Assembly (NCBI GenBank): GCA_013397845.1
Contig: VZTG01010317.1
Span: forward strand, 181,444 to 245,443
DNA: 64,000 bases
Direction of reading: 5' to 3'
Origin: Melanocharis versteri
Lineage: Eukaryota > Chordata > Aves > Passeriformes > Melanocharitidae
Positions 43,001 to 55,001 of this stretch are shown here, in pieces. Both the position numbers and the translations under genes were made by a program. Below the pieces are notes generated by a model. The model saw only the letters and a program-made list of their open reading frames with translations, did no database searches and was not told where the DNA came from. Within the stretch, counting starts at the first letter, position 1. Every line of letters starts with the position of its first letter.

Positions 43001-46000
43001 GTAACATGTAAAATATACACAGCACAACCTAATCAGCACCTTTGTCAAATTTGTCAAGACAAGTCCACTGCAACACTTGAAGAGAAACAAGCTCCAACAC
43101 AAAGCCCAGGTATCTGAAGCATACCCTGAGGAAGGGTAACACTGGTGAGTGAATGTGTCAGAAGAACCACAGGAGACATCTGAATAGCTGGTATTCGTGA
43201 ACATCAAATGGGGACAAAGTCTCCAGAGAGACTAATCAATGCCAGCAGCACCTCACACTATTCCTCAGTTTACTACAGCAAACAGCACAGGTATGCATGA
43301 AGTCTTCCCACTCCAAGAAGCTTAAATTAGCCCTAAGTGCTGCAGCACACCTGAGCAGGAGGCTGCAAGTACCTCAGCCTCATCCCATTTTCAGTAGGAA
43401 GCAGTAACTACATTTTTCTGACAGTACAAAGTATCAGAGGCAAATAGCAAACAGAAAATTCTGTAACTCATGAAGCCATCTCAATGTTCGAGTCAAACAT
43501 TTTTTCTCCTCCTTTAACTGTTATGTGAGGTCATATTTAACATGTTGTTCTGCAAATACAGAATTATCACAAAATCATTTGGGTTGGAAAAGACTGTTGA
43601 GATAATCACATCCAACCATTAACCCAGCATTGCCAAATCCACCACTAAACTACATCGCCAAGTGTCAGAGCCTTTAAATACCTCCAGGTGTTCCACTTCC
43701 CATGGTAGCCTCTTCCAAAGCTTGAAAACCCTTTCAGTGAAGAAGTTTTTCATAATGACCAATCTAAACATCCTCCACCGCAACCTGCGGCCATTTCCTC
43801 GTGTAACTTGAGAGGAGAGACCAACCCTCACCTGGCTAGAGCCTCCTTTCAGGTGGTTGTGAAGAGCAGGAAGATCTCCCCTGAGCCTCCTTTTCTCCAG
43901 GCTGAGCTCCCCCAGCTTCCTCAGCCACTCCTTCTCAGACCTGTGTTCCAGACCCTTTCCCAGCTCCACTGCCCTTCTCTGGGTACAGTCCAGCACCTCA
44001 ACGCCTCTCCTGCAGGGAAGGGGCCCAATACTGAACACAGCATATGGCCTCACCAGTGCCAAGAACAAAGGGACAGTCACTGCCCTGGTCCTGGGCACAC
44101 TACTGCTGATACAGACCAAGTGCCACCTGGGCACACACTGGCTCATGTTCAGTCACTGCCAACCAGCAGCCCCAGGTACTTTTCCACCAGGCACTTTTCC
44201 AGCCACTCTTCCCCAGCCTGCAGCACTGGCTGGGGTTGTTGTGACCTAAGGGCAGGACCTGGAACTTCATCTCACTGAACAGACAATTGGCCTCAGCCCG
44301 TTGATTCAGCCTGTCCATAAATTTTGTCATTATCCAGACAGGTTAATCAAGCTGTTACTCCAGTTTTACAAGGTTTCAAGAGTATTGGCACACATAATGA
44401 AAAACTTGGTGAATCAACACAACTTCTTAACAAGCAATCACTAGAGATCAAATCTAAAAGCATTAATATTGTCTAGAACAATAAATTCACAAAAATACTT
44501 GACTTCAGAAGATAGATATAAAAGATTTTATTGTTATCTCCAAAAGAAAAGCTGGAAAAAGTTTTCAAGTCTAGTACTATAACTAAGCAAAGACCACTTA
44601 AAACTTACCAGAGTTTCTTCAATAAAAATGTGTCTACTGAACTGAAGCAGATTCATCCCAGAATGGCCCAACAAATAAAATTAAAAAAAACCCCAAAAAC
44701 ATACTGCAGCAAAATAGTTTGAAAATGTCTCCTCACCTGAGAGCACGGTCTGTTATCTGGTAACAGCCTGACAGACTGAGAAACTGAAGAACTCGTGCAG
44801 TCTCTTCATCTGTTTTTTCACTCCCAGAGTATGCAGAGTCTTTTTTCTCTGACTGCTTAGTCCTTATTGGTTTTTTACACAGTGCAGAGGACTCTGGAAG
44901 TGCTCGAATAGTTCTTAGTGCTGTCCCAGCACAACAAAACGAATGACCGCAGTAAATCAAGTCAGTAGAAGCACAGTGCTGCTGCCACCCTCTAGTCCTT
45001 AACCCATAAATGTCTCTATTGTAGCACAATGCAGAACAATTAATATGGGATGTTGGCTCCATAAGACAAAATCCTTCAACATTTCTGTGTCTCCACTCTG
45101 CAGCATCTTCAATGTCAGCTAAATCATCTGCATCTAGCATCCACACATAAGCAGAATTGAAGTTTTCCGAGCCGTCAGGTTTAGTCCAGTGCTGCTCACC
45201 ATTTCCTCCCTGAATGAGATTTTCATTGCTGATCTCATGCAAACCATTATACTTCTGGTTGGACTGCAATGTAATCTCTCTGTTTTTCCACAAAGTCTTA
45301 GCATTCCTGTTCCTGCAGCTTTTCAGAATACCTCTGGTTTGATGAGTTGATATGATACCCAGTGCTCTGGAAATCCTCTCTATAGCCACATCTGTAATTT
45401 TTTCACATCCAGACAGATCAAGGTGACGTAGATTTTGACAATACCCAACTGAACACCAACTGAAATCAAGGGGAAAAAAAAGTGGTTTGGTTTGTTGGTG
45501 GTTTTTTCTTTTTGCTCAGAAATAGCTGTTAAGGCTAAATATATGAAAGAACATTTCACAAGTAAAATACTTGTATTAATTCACATAATATTCAAAGAAG
45601 CTACCCCAGACAGATTAGATTTGATACTCCAAGTACTCTATATATGCCTAGAAAAATTATGTCTAGAGAAATGTGAAATCATTCATGGATCAGTGATCAG
45701 TAACGACTTATATTTCTCCATATACTGAGACTTAAAAGAAGTCCAAATTTGCTGTATACTGAACAAATGTTTGAATAATAGATCAGACTGCAAGCACCAA
45801 ATACACACATAACAATTTCAAAAAACAACTGCATTATACACAACAGAAGCTACCAAGAGACATCTGAGTTACTAAACATCACAGTTAACTTCTCAAAAGG
45901 CTGAAAATACTGAACTAGCAAATTTCACCCACACCCACCCCCCAAAAATACATCTGAGATTCAATGTTCAGTTTGAAGTATTGTAACAGTTGTAATTTTT

Positions 46001-49000
46001 AGTATTTTGAGTTTCTCAAGCTTGGCACTTTACACATACTGAAATGCCAGTGTACTTAGATCATATGTCCTTCTGTCCTTTCCCATTTCTTTCAGGAATA
46101 CTAGATGGATTCCTGAAACAGATCCTGCGTACAATATTAATTATTCCATCATTAATTAGAAATCAGACCTTTTCGTTTTAACAAAAGCTTACTCCCTCAG
46201 TCTTCTCTTTTTCAAGTGAAATAGAAATTTTATCTACAGTAATATTTTTACATTATTAGCTATGAAAGTATGTAAGTGATTTAACTGACCTTTACCTATC
46301 CATAGTTAAAGTTACTATAAGTTACTTTCTGAAAGTGATTATTTATATTTAGAGCAAGCCAAACTCATTTTCTGAGTTACAAATTGGAGCGTTGTAAACA
46401 CAGATATATGAGGAGTGGCAAATAAGGTAAATTTTACTAGATATTGACAAAAGCTCACAAAGATTGACTTCTGAGCCCTGGAAACTCTATAAAGCTTTTA
46501 TTTCAAGTAAAACTTCTTACACAAGCTGCAGAGTGTTGCTACCTGCATCCATGCTGGTAAGATTTTCTGTGGTGTTCCCATTACCTGAGAGCACTGCATG
46601 ATGTGAACGCAGAACACTGAAATACCCGCTGAGTTTCAGTACCACAGTAAGACCCACTGGTGCAGGTTCTGCATCCACACACCATCCCACTGACATCAAT
46701 GACATTCCTGCAGGCCTCAGGAAAACTCAGGAATCAACAATCAATACACCTAAGCCTTAGAGCTTTGCCTACCATTTGGTTTGAGTGTCTGAAATAGCAG
46801 CATTCCATACCCTACCAGCTGTAGCAGATCAAGAGAACTTCCTTAACTGAGCAACTCCATAAAAATCTACGGACAAGTTGTTAACACTAGAGCAAAACAC
46901 AACTATTGTTATGGACAGCTACACATTGATAGGTAAAAAGCATACAGGAGTGAAGACAAAGAATTTTAAACGGCCATGACGAAGTTACATGCTTCACTTG
47001 GTATTTCAATGATTTGTTACTCTAGTTTAGTTCGTAGTCACAAGCCACATGAGAGTTACAAATTTGATTTCTTTTTCTTTCTTTATTGGCGATGGACTAA
47101 AAAATGTTTGAATTTTTCTCCCCCACTCAGAAAGCTGGACTATATTTTTTTTCTTTTAAAGGAAACAACAATTATCTAACCTTTCAAATACAGAGTCTGA
47201 AATATCGGTTTGAGTGAGATCCAAATATTCCAAGTTGGGGCAAAGCTCCAAGATCTGTCTAACCTGAAAAAAGAAAGGAAAATAACCAGTAAAGACACAA
47301 GCCAGTAAAGCTGCACACAGCGTCTAAAGACAACCGACAAATCAGCATTCTCTTGGATTGCAACCCACTTATACTACCCAAGCACGTCAGTTATTAATTA
47401 AAGATTGCATAGCCACAATTATTAAATGCAAGTTACAAATTACACACCATTTTGCTGGACACTGCAGAACTGTAGGCCAATACCAGAGTCTTTACTGAGG
47501 AGCCTACAAGCGGGAGGACATGATGAATTAGGCCATGAAGTAAACGTTTTTCCATTTGTGCTATATTAATGGCAAGTGAATCTTCAGCTGCTTCTTCTGC
47601 AAAATAAGCCCAGAGAGAAAGACTTAAAATCATTACACGACTTGGAGAAATATTTACTACAGATTATGTACTGCTCAAGGCTGCCTGGGGCAGCTGTTTC
47701 CAGCAACTTGCTTTAGATATCAAAATACTACCTCACAGGGCATTTCATATATATAAATGCATGTATGTATGTATATCCGTGATTTAGCAGCTCAAGATAA
47801 ACTTTAAATCAAGCCTAGAGTGCATCAGGATGCAAGATGATTCACCAAACTTTCTGAAGAGATGAAGCCTAGCCTTTACCTCCAGACATATCCCCATAAC
47901 TCTTCTACCTGCTGTCATGCTCTTTCCTAGACAAATTAATTCCAGTCATTAAAATCAGATGCCTGCTTCTCTCCTGCCAACCTCCATCCCCTTTGTTTTC
48001 CACTAGGCTTGTTTCTTATAGCTATGTCATCTCCAGGGAAAAAAAACAATTTACCAAAGTGAATTTTACCTACCAGATTCATCTATGTCAGCATCTTCAT
48101 CCCATTCCTGGAAAGCACGACTTTCATCTTTTCTATTTTTCACCCACTCCTCATCAGGTTCAGTCTCAGTATCTGCTGCAGGACCACTATACCAATCACC
48201 TACCCATCACCACCCCGCCAAAAGAAGAAGAAAAGAAGTTAATAAAAATTTATCACTGCAGCAGAAACCAGCACTGATAACTTTTCAGTATACTATAACT
48301 TGATTTAAGAGCCATAAGTGAATTTCAAATTCATCTCAACTAAGGCTGGACTAAACCTCAACATAATTCTTTGTTTGATCTTTATCCTTAAGCTTCAAAA
48401 GATTCTTGGAACAGTTTCAGTACCATCCCAGAACTCACAGCCAATTACGCCTCTCTGAGACATGCCTGCTGTCCTGACTTGCTTAGTAGGGACCAGTATG
48501 ATCACAAAAGTAACAGAAACAATCATGGAATATTTGGACTGTCTAGGTGCTCAAGTTCTTTCTGGTAAATAAATTAACCATCAGCTTTTAGTGTAACACT
48601 TAGTTGAAGACATCTCTCTTTTCCTCTGGAATATCCCAAATATACAGTCAACCAGACTGGCTTTAGTCCCTGCACATGACAACTCCAAGATCACAAAAAC
48701 CAAATTCCATAAGTACCCTACTTAAAACAGCTACACAATATTTGTAACATACATATGACTCAAAGCAATGCACAATCATTTTTTAGAACATCTGTATGAA
48801 TGTGAAGATCAGCAACAGCTCTGCTGTTTTAGCTGGTGGAGCACCCCTTCCCCCTGAGGGTTACTGCACAGGCATTAATTTACTTCTAGTTTGGGTATAT
48901 TGCAGTGCTGGGCTCAGGATAAGCAGCTCTGCTGCCTCCCTCGATGTAGACATGCTGAAAAACAAACCACCTTATTTAACTATCTCACACAGGGATCAAT

Positions 49001-52000
49001 ACTAAAACTAAACATTAATTCAGTTTTCTTTGAAGCTTGACTACATTGTGAGAAAACATTAGAACTCCACTTATTTTAAACTTCTTTTCTGCAGTTATGC
49101 ATTTAATTTCTACCTAGTAACCGAAGAAAATAATTTTACTGATATAGGTGTAACAGCAGCATTTATAATTCAAAACTCCTTAGATTCTTAAATAATTCAG
49201 ATGCTGTATTAGTGAACATAGTATTAGCATTTATACAAGCAAAAAACCAGGTTTTTTACCTCAGTAAAACCAGGTAAACTGGATACAAAATCTACTCATT
49301 GAGTTCCAACCAAGACAACTTCTAGTTTCTTAATTCTACAAGACGGACGTACGTTTTGGAGATTTTTAACATTTAATCAAATTTCAGGACACTATCCTCG
49401 TCAGAAAAGTACACCTGACATGCTCAGCTGTCAGGCTCAGCCTATACTAAAACACTCTTTTTTATAGGCTCAAAAATTCTAGTAATTGATGTTCTTTCAA
49501 TGGAGCTAAATGTAACTTACCTCTGGCCCAGCGAACAGGGTAAAGATGTTTCCACAGAGATCCAGTTTTAGCCAACTGCGACCATTCAGTGCTTACTTGA
49601 CTACACTGACATAACTCTTGGGGGTTAAGGTAACTGAAAATGGTCACCATTACTTCAGGAGGGAGATTAGTAATATTTGTAGTGTGCCCTGTTACTTCGG
49701 TTTCTGAAATACAGAAAGTGCGTGTTAAGTGAAGCACAGCCTCACAGCTATAGTAACAGTAGTGGAACTCACATTTTGACTAGAACAATGAAAAAAATAT
49801 GTCTGAGAAAATTTTAACAACTGTTAAAGACAGGTATTGGTTTGGCTTTAAAAAGCTTTCACTGTAACAACACCTTGAACAACAACAACAACAACAAAAA
49901 AAGCGCTCAGTTTTCTGTTTGCCACTTTCTCATCTGGCTCACTCATCAACAAAAAAAGTAAGTTAACGCTACTCAACTACAGAAAGATGAAAGCAGTACC
50001 TGCTATAAATGAAATGCTTTAAGAAAAATGCCTTCTGTTGCAGATGATATCTGTACCTGGTTTGCCACATTCCCAGGAAACAGTACTAGCACGCAGAACC
50101 TACCAGCCGGGACCACTCTCGCTGGAAGCGCTCAGCCTCTTGACTGTGACACAGAAAAGTTCATGCTCAACTCTTTGCACCTGTCTTGAATTTTATTTCT
50201 AGCTTTAACTGCTAGCATTGACAATTTTAACTTCTGAATGGTGATGAGCCATTCAGGCTCTAAAGTAATACTAAGTACTAGATTAGAGACTAAAATTTGA
50301 CCACTGTAATTAATACTTCAGTGGACAGCAGTAGGAACTATTTCCAACAGCTCTCTCTGATTGCCATATTGCAAAGAGAGCTGCAAACTATATAAAATAA
50401 CAAATTCAGAGCTTTGGTTAGTGAGGCCTTCTGCTGTTTTAAGAGATTTTTAATATTTTGTTTCAGGACAATTTCCCTGAAAAAAATATTTCTAAAGGAG
50501 TTTTCAAGAGTCCTTTGAAATAGCAGGCTTTAGTAATAGTGGAGTTTTACTTCTAAAGTGCCTAAAACTCTTACAGAGAGAGAAGCATCAGATTTTTTTT
50601 TGCAAAGAAGCTTCAAAAGTGAGCATAATGTAAACTTTACCATGTGATAAGCTATTGCTACTTCAAAAAATATCATTAAATACAGTTTCACTTGATGAAT
50701 CAATGTATTTATTTGTACAACTAGCATGTTGCTGCATAAATTACAGAGAATCTTAATGAAAATGCAGTTAAACCTGCACAGGACTGCAAGCTATGTTATT
50801 TTCTTCCCTTTCTAAAAAACGAATGCAAGACACATATTCTCCTCTCCCAAAGTCCAAAACACAACGACTGCAGAACTACTACTGTCCCAAAACTGCTATT
50901 CCAGCTAGATTTAACAGCAAGTAATGCCACAAAGCTATGTCTGTCTCATTCGTCTGTTAAGACTCAATAGTATTTCACAGAATGGACCATGATCTTTTCT
51001 GAAGGCTTCACCTGGAGGGCAGAAAACGACCAGTTGAGTAGTTCAGAGAAGTCAAGTTTCATCAAAAAAATCTAATTACAGAGTAATTCGTCAATTTTTT
51101 CTAATGGGAGCAGTACTTCTTATCAACATCATGAACCCAGCTCATGAGAGCTTGCTCTAAGTATCAGACTCACACCCCAGCATTACACTTTTGGTACATT
51201 AACTCCCCTTCCTTGGGGCATTAATTCTTTTTTGTTAAGAGTGAAAACTGTAAATACTGACAACTTAGGCTGACTCAGAAGTCATAAAACAAGCCTGAAG
51301 TGCACTTTAGTAGTTTTCCATTTGTTGTAAGTTTCACCAAAAAAGGTAGAGATAAATGCAAAATAAATATCCAGTTTCAGAACACACATTTCATTTGACC
51401 TATTCACATGCTGCACAGATTCATTCCCTTGCACTACTCCACACTCATAGCTCCCTTCTCATTCCTGAGAGGCCAGGAAAGTTAGGTAGTAGAGCTGGGA
51501 ATGTGAATGTTTTTAAATTGAAATATTGTCACTTGGCTAACTATTCTGTGTTATTAAAACATCAGCAGAAAAACCTTACAAAGCTGTCCTAAAAACCAAG
51601 AATGAAATGCAGAGTCTTCAAACAGAAAGTATCATTTCAATGGAAGCATGAAATTAGAAGTTAATTACAATTTCCATCTATTGTATGAAATATTAACATG
51701 GGAGGGAAGTGAGCAGAAGGAGGTTCAGAACAGGTAAACAGTGAGGTACTATCTACATTACAACCTGCCAAGATGCCCATATCAAACAGTTAAGTTTCTG
51801 AAGTTTCAAAACTGGTTTGCAGAGACACCCATTTTATAAGAACTGCTCTGTCTGCCTGTACATAACTTTAGGTATGTCACTGGTGTGGCTTTTTAGATAA
51901 GAACTGCAGTTTGAAAGTTACTTTAATTAGATACTTCACCTTGATCTGCCTTCTCATCCACAGAATACTTAAAGACCTTCTGAAGCTCTTCTGCTTGATT

Positions 52001-55000
52001 CCACTTACTGAGACCTCTGAATTCTGGAGCCTCTTTCTGTGAGCAGTGCTGTGCAATTACTTTCTTCTTAATATCTTTCAGCTCTTCATAAGTAAAGTAT
52101 TCCATCAACATTGGCTGAAAAACCTAACACAAAGGAAAACGGGAAAAAAAAAATCTGGTGCTGACAGGAATAGTCAATAATGCTACACAGACCTACCAAT
52201 ACAATTTCCTATTCCAAATTCTCTCAAAGTAAAACATGTCATACATTAAGTCATACCTAAGGACCGGACCATAGAATTTTTGAATTCTAACCCTCTGCTT
52301 TCTAACAGAACACTGCACAGTATCAGACAATCTGTTTTGATTGCTTTCCCCACCAGAATAGGGAAGAGATTAAAGTTGCTTACAAGGTACTCACATGGAA
52401 GGCAAAGTAGCAAGGAAGAAAAACATGAGAAAATACTTCCTTGGACACACTTCAGAAGATGCTTCCCAGTTTTTGGATACCCATAAATCATCAGACTGGC
52501 AGTACTAGTCTGTGTTTCAAATATAGGTCAGAAGCTGTTTGGGAGTGTCAGTTTGAGTCATGAAGCACTGGTTTACAGGACCTCTCTTTTCTCATTTAAG
52601 TTTTGCTACATATCCATTCTAACTACTTGCTGCAAGCAAATCCCAGCCTCAATGAACTTTTGTTATCAATTTTTTCAAGAACCAGAATTTCACCATAAAC
52701 TTTCAATATATTCAGTTTCAGAACATGTCACTTTCCAGTCAGAGAACTGAACAATGACACCACAGTCCTGAATGCAAATTAGCATAGCAATAAAAACAGA
52801 AGACTGAAAAAACAATGAACCTCTGAGCCATTTGTCCCTATTCAGTCATTCCAAACTCCAAGAAAGATCACCATCACATTTTAAGCAAAATTTTGCCTAC
52901 CTCCTCTTCCTCTTTCATATGAGGAAGGAAATCCCTGGTAAAGGCTTCCAATCTCTCCTTCAGCTGTTTCGCATAGTTCAGCTGTTCATATTCATTCTGA
53001 GAAGAAAGTAAAGGCTTAATGGTTACCCGGTCTCATCCAGTCATCCAAGGATTGAACTGTCCAATAAAGCTGTGGTTCAAAGCAAAGCCCATTATGCCCT
53101 TCCCATGCATGCAGCAGGTTTGCTCTATTTAATGGTAAGAACGTGTTTACTTAATGACACTGACACTCTGTACTTGCCTGTTAACAGGCAGAGCAAAGTA
53201 TTCCCTTCCTGCCTGATTCCAATTTATTTTCTTAGTATATATGAATTCATTTGTCTAATCCCATTTTTACTTTGGAGCAAAGACTGAAATCTGCCAATCT
53301 ACAATCACACACAAAGTTCAATGTAGTAACAGACTAATTTAAGTATTTGCATGGTTTGTATATGAAGTGTTCTAGGATAGAAAAGTGCTACTTCATCTTT
53401 GAATATATTTTATGTTAGTTATCCTAAAATTCTAACTTTCAAATTATAATCAGAATTTATAGTCAGACATGCTGTACATATTTTTACTTCGGAAATGGAA
53501 AGAACTCTTAAATAAAGATGTAACTGACTTTTAAACATTCAAGTTAGTCCAACCTCATGTATCAATCTGTTAGTTTATTCTCTGAGTCAGTAATAAGAAG
53601 ATGGTTCTGAAATCTGCCCAGTAATTGCAACATACTGAAGCTCCCCCTAACTCTTACTGCAAATGTTGTTTTTCTTTTCAAACTTCTACAACATCAAGAA
53701 ACCTTGACTGTTACAGAGACAAGCTTAAACCATCAGTTTAAATTAAACTAATCACTCACTCCCTAAAAATAGTCAAACATTAACTAAAGTTAATGTATCT
53801 GAAGAGAACTAAAGAAATCCAGTTTTGCATACTTAAGAAATGAAGTAACAGAAAAACACTATGATCCTATCAGAGAAGCTGTAATAAACACAAAGCCAAG
53901 TGTTAAATTTCCCTCTTTCCTTCATTTCCTAATTCATTAATGGACACAAGACAAAATTTAAAGTTTATTATGCATAGGGAAAAAATTATTTGTAGGGTTC
54001 CCAGGTCAAAATGAGGCTTAGATGGTAAAATGGAGCCAAACCAACTGCATATTTAGTATTTTTCTTACTGAAAATCCGGACCACACATACTAGAAATGTA
54101 ATGTAGGATGTCAAATGACTACTGGAGACTATAGTTCTTAGGGGGCAGGAAGGGGGAGTTGAGTTGGGTACCCCAAGAGGAAGAATTCAAGAAGAATTCT
54201 ACTGGAGAAGAACTCAGAGATAAGTCACTGTCAAAAAAACCAGCTGGAGAAATAATATTTAGAGTTCTCTGACAATTGGATCATTAACAGGACTGCTGAG
54301 CTACAGATTACTGGAAGTAGTACATGAGTCACAGAATAAAACAATGCTGCTTTTTTCTGTAAGTCTGGGAATCATCTCCATTTGTGACAATAATACAATG
54401 CCGTGCATCACAAAAAAAAAAAAGATCCTCAAGGTTTCCTAACAAATGAATAAAACCCCATTATTTCTATAGCCAGAAACTTCTGACCAGTTAGCAAAAC
54501 AGCCCTTACAATTGAAACTTTCATGCTGTTTCTCCAAAACACCCTGAATTATAGTGATGTCTGTCAGAAAATACATCTCTGAAAAGAATTTTTACTAGAA
54601 ATTTAGTAATTGTGGTGAATGGCAAAAGAATTTGTGTTTCGGACTAGAAAGTATCAAAAAACCATAAAAGTTTCTTCTTCCTCCTTAGTTTATTCATAGA
54701 GAATATTAAGAAGAGTCAAGGCAAAATAATACATAATGATGGCATGTTTTTCTCAGGTCACTAATCTCTCTTATAGTCTACTTACCTTTACATTCTTCAG
54801 CCCTTTCTCAAAAAGGCTAAGCATCTCTGAGAGTTTGTTGTCCGAGTGCACGTTGTACACCGTCCGGCTACGCTGCTGAAGCAAACCAATGATACACTCA
54901 TTTTCAATCTGCTCGTGCATTTTAAATTCCTTGAATGTGGCATAAAGAGATTGCAGTAGAGCCCGAAAATCATTGTTGTTGGAGAAGTTGGTCTTGGAAA

Positions 55001-55001
55001 G
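34018..55001 (-). CDS. FBXL5: FBXL5 (F-box and leucine-rich repeat protein 5), exons 2-11
   Basis: FBXL5 is the substrate receptor of an SCF ubiquitin ligase that degrades IRP1 and IRP2 when iron and oxygen are sufficient. Ten minus-strand exons join in frame to 1,986 nt (661 codons plus TGA). With the 28-codon first exon of the human gene assumed, the total is 689 residues against 691 in human, and ligand numbering agrees exactly. Domains: N-terminal hemerythrin fold with iron ligands His57, Glu58, Glu61, His80, His126 and Glu130 all present; F-box (about 200-245); C-terminal leucine-rich repeats; and the four cysteines of the [2Fe-2S] cluster (YYCDN, SGCQN, RACC). His15 and the start codon belong to exon 1, beyond the window. 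No frameshift or internal stop. CC2D2A lies downstream in convergent orientation. Confidence 0.98.
35650..36420 (-). mobile_element. ancient CR1 (L3-like) fragment
   Basis: The + strand reads as the antisense of an old amniote CR1: AAACCTGCTGATACTAACTC, TTCTGTATCTTCTGTAACTC, GATGGGGAGACCAAACCCAC and TGGCTTTTTTGGCTGCTGCT in the expected order. It is diverged and non-coding; the 172-codon open frame that overlaps its left part is incidental. Confidence 0.5.
37583..37775 (-). mobile_element. CR1 LINE 3' end
   Basis: The + strand begins CACAGAATCACAGAATGGTT, followed by the GGGTTGGAAGGGACCT block and CTGGGCAACCTGTTCCACTA. This is the reverse complement of the classic avian CR1 3' UTR, well preserved and so relatively young. 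It is 5' truncated. Confidence 0.85.
41774..41922 (-). CDS. FBXL5: FBXL5 exon 10, leucine-rich repeat
   Basis: The acceptor is TGTGTGTCCACAG and the donor AACG|gtaatg. It encodes [34 protein letters not shown] and FYYCDNING; the cysteine of YYCDN equals human Cys662, the first cluster ligand. Confidence 0.97.
41923..44736 (-). other. FBXL5: FBXL5 intron 9
   Basis: A 2.8-kb intron; its proximal part (43558-44336) is a CR1 copy. In 41923-43557 I see nothing recognisable. Confidence 0.75.
43558..44336 (-). mobile_element. CR1 LINE, ORF2 C-terminus and 3' end
   Basis: The minus strand carries an open frame (43619-44146) with CR1 ORF2 C-terminal motifs: [44 protein letters not shown] and [20 protein letters not shown]. 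The element ends at about 43558 with the TTTGGGTTGGAAAAGACT block. It is 5' truncated and has no complete reverse transcriptase. Confidence 0.85.
44737..45459 (-). CDS. FBXL5: FBXL5 exon 9, large LRR/loop exon
   Basis: A 723-nt exon, acceptor TTTCCCCTTGATTTCAG, donor CTCTCAG|gtgagg, phase 2 on both sides. It starts [20 protein letters not shown] and ends [16 protein letters not shown], both leucine-rich repeats. Between them lies a long divergent loop with conserved islands ([37 protein letters not shown]). The loop is the least conserved part of FBXL5 compared with human. Confidence 0.96.
45460..47180 (-). other. FBXL5: FBXL5 intron 8
   Basis: A 1.7-kb AT-rich intron with no recognised repeat, RNA gene or extra exon. 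Confidence 0.7.
47181..47263 (-). CDS. FBXL5: FBXL5 exon 8, leucine-rich repeat
   Basis: The acceptor is TTTCTTTTTTCAG and the donor GAAAG|gttaga (GTTAG, weaker than consensus). It encodes [20 protein letters not shown] and ISDSVFE. Confidence 0.95.
47448..47596 (-). CDS. FBXL5: FBXL5 exon 7
   Basis: The acceptor is GCTTATTTTGCAG and the donor AAAATG|gtgtgt. It encodes [20 protein letters not shown] and [18 protein letters not shown]. The intron to exon 8 is only 184 bp. Confidence 0.97.
48074..48199 (-). CDS. FBXL5: FBXL5 exon 6, acidic linker
   Basis: The acceptor GGTGGTGATGGGTAG has almost no pyrimidine tract, yet the join [19 protein letters not shown] matches human. The exon encodes [20 protein letters not shown] and ends GAATCTG|gtaggt. 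Confidence 0.95.
49521..49703 (-). CDS. FBXL5: FBXL5 exon 5, F-box
   Basis: The acceptor is TTTCTGTATTTCAG and the donor CCAGAG|gtaagt, phase 1 on both sides. It encodes the F-box that binds SKP1: [40 protein letters not shown] and [10 protein letters not shown]. Confidence 0.97.
49878..49902. repeat. (ACA)n microsatellite
   Basis: Six ACA units followed by seven A, in FBXL5 intron 4. Short and of no evident function. Confidence 0.8.
51940..52123 (-). CDS. FBXL5: FBXL5 exon 4, end of hemerythrin domain
   Basis: The acceptor is CCTTTGTGTTAG and the donor TCAAG|gtgaag. It encodes [20 protein letters not shown] and [11 protein letters not shown], then a linker ending [10 protein letters not shown] that leads to the F-box. 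Confidence 0.97.
52901..52996 (-). CDS. FBXL5: FBXL5 exon 3, hemerythrin helix
   Basis: A 96-nt symmetric exon, acceptor TTTCTTCTCAG, donor GAGGAG|gtaggc. It encodes [20 protein letters not shown] and [12 protein letters not shown], with iron ligands His126 and Glu130. Confidence 0.97.
54786..55001 (-). CDS. FBXL5: FBXL5 exon 2, hemerythrin helices
   Basis: A 216-nt phase 0 exon, acceptor TTCTCCTAG, donor GTAAAG|gtaagt. It encodes [40 protein letters not shown] and [20 protein letters not shown]. Iron ligands His57, Glu58, Glu61 and His80 are present. Residue 64 is Cys, where I remember Tyr in human. Confidence 0.97.

Larger units (their letters stand above)
47597..54785 (-). other. FBXL5: FBXL5 introns 2-6
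   Basis: Five introns (52997-54785, 52124-52900, 49704-51939, 48200-49520, 47597-48073). Only short simple repeats are seen: a GTAT run at about 47757-47775 and an ACA run at 49878-49902. Confidence 0.7.

Noticed and set aside
43619..44146. 175-codon open frame on the minus strand as a host gene
   Set aside because: Its sequence is the C-terminal part of CR1 ORF2, so it belongs to a LINE fragment.
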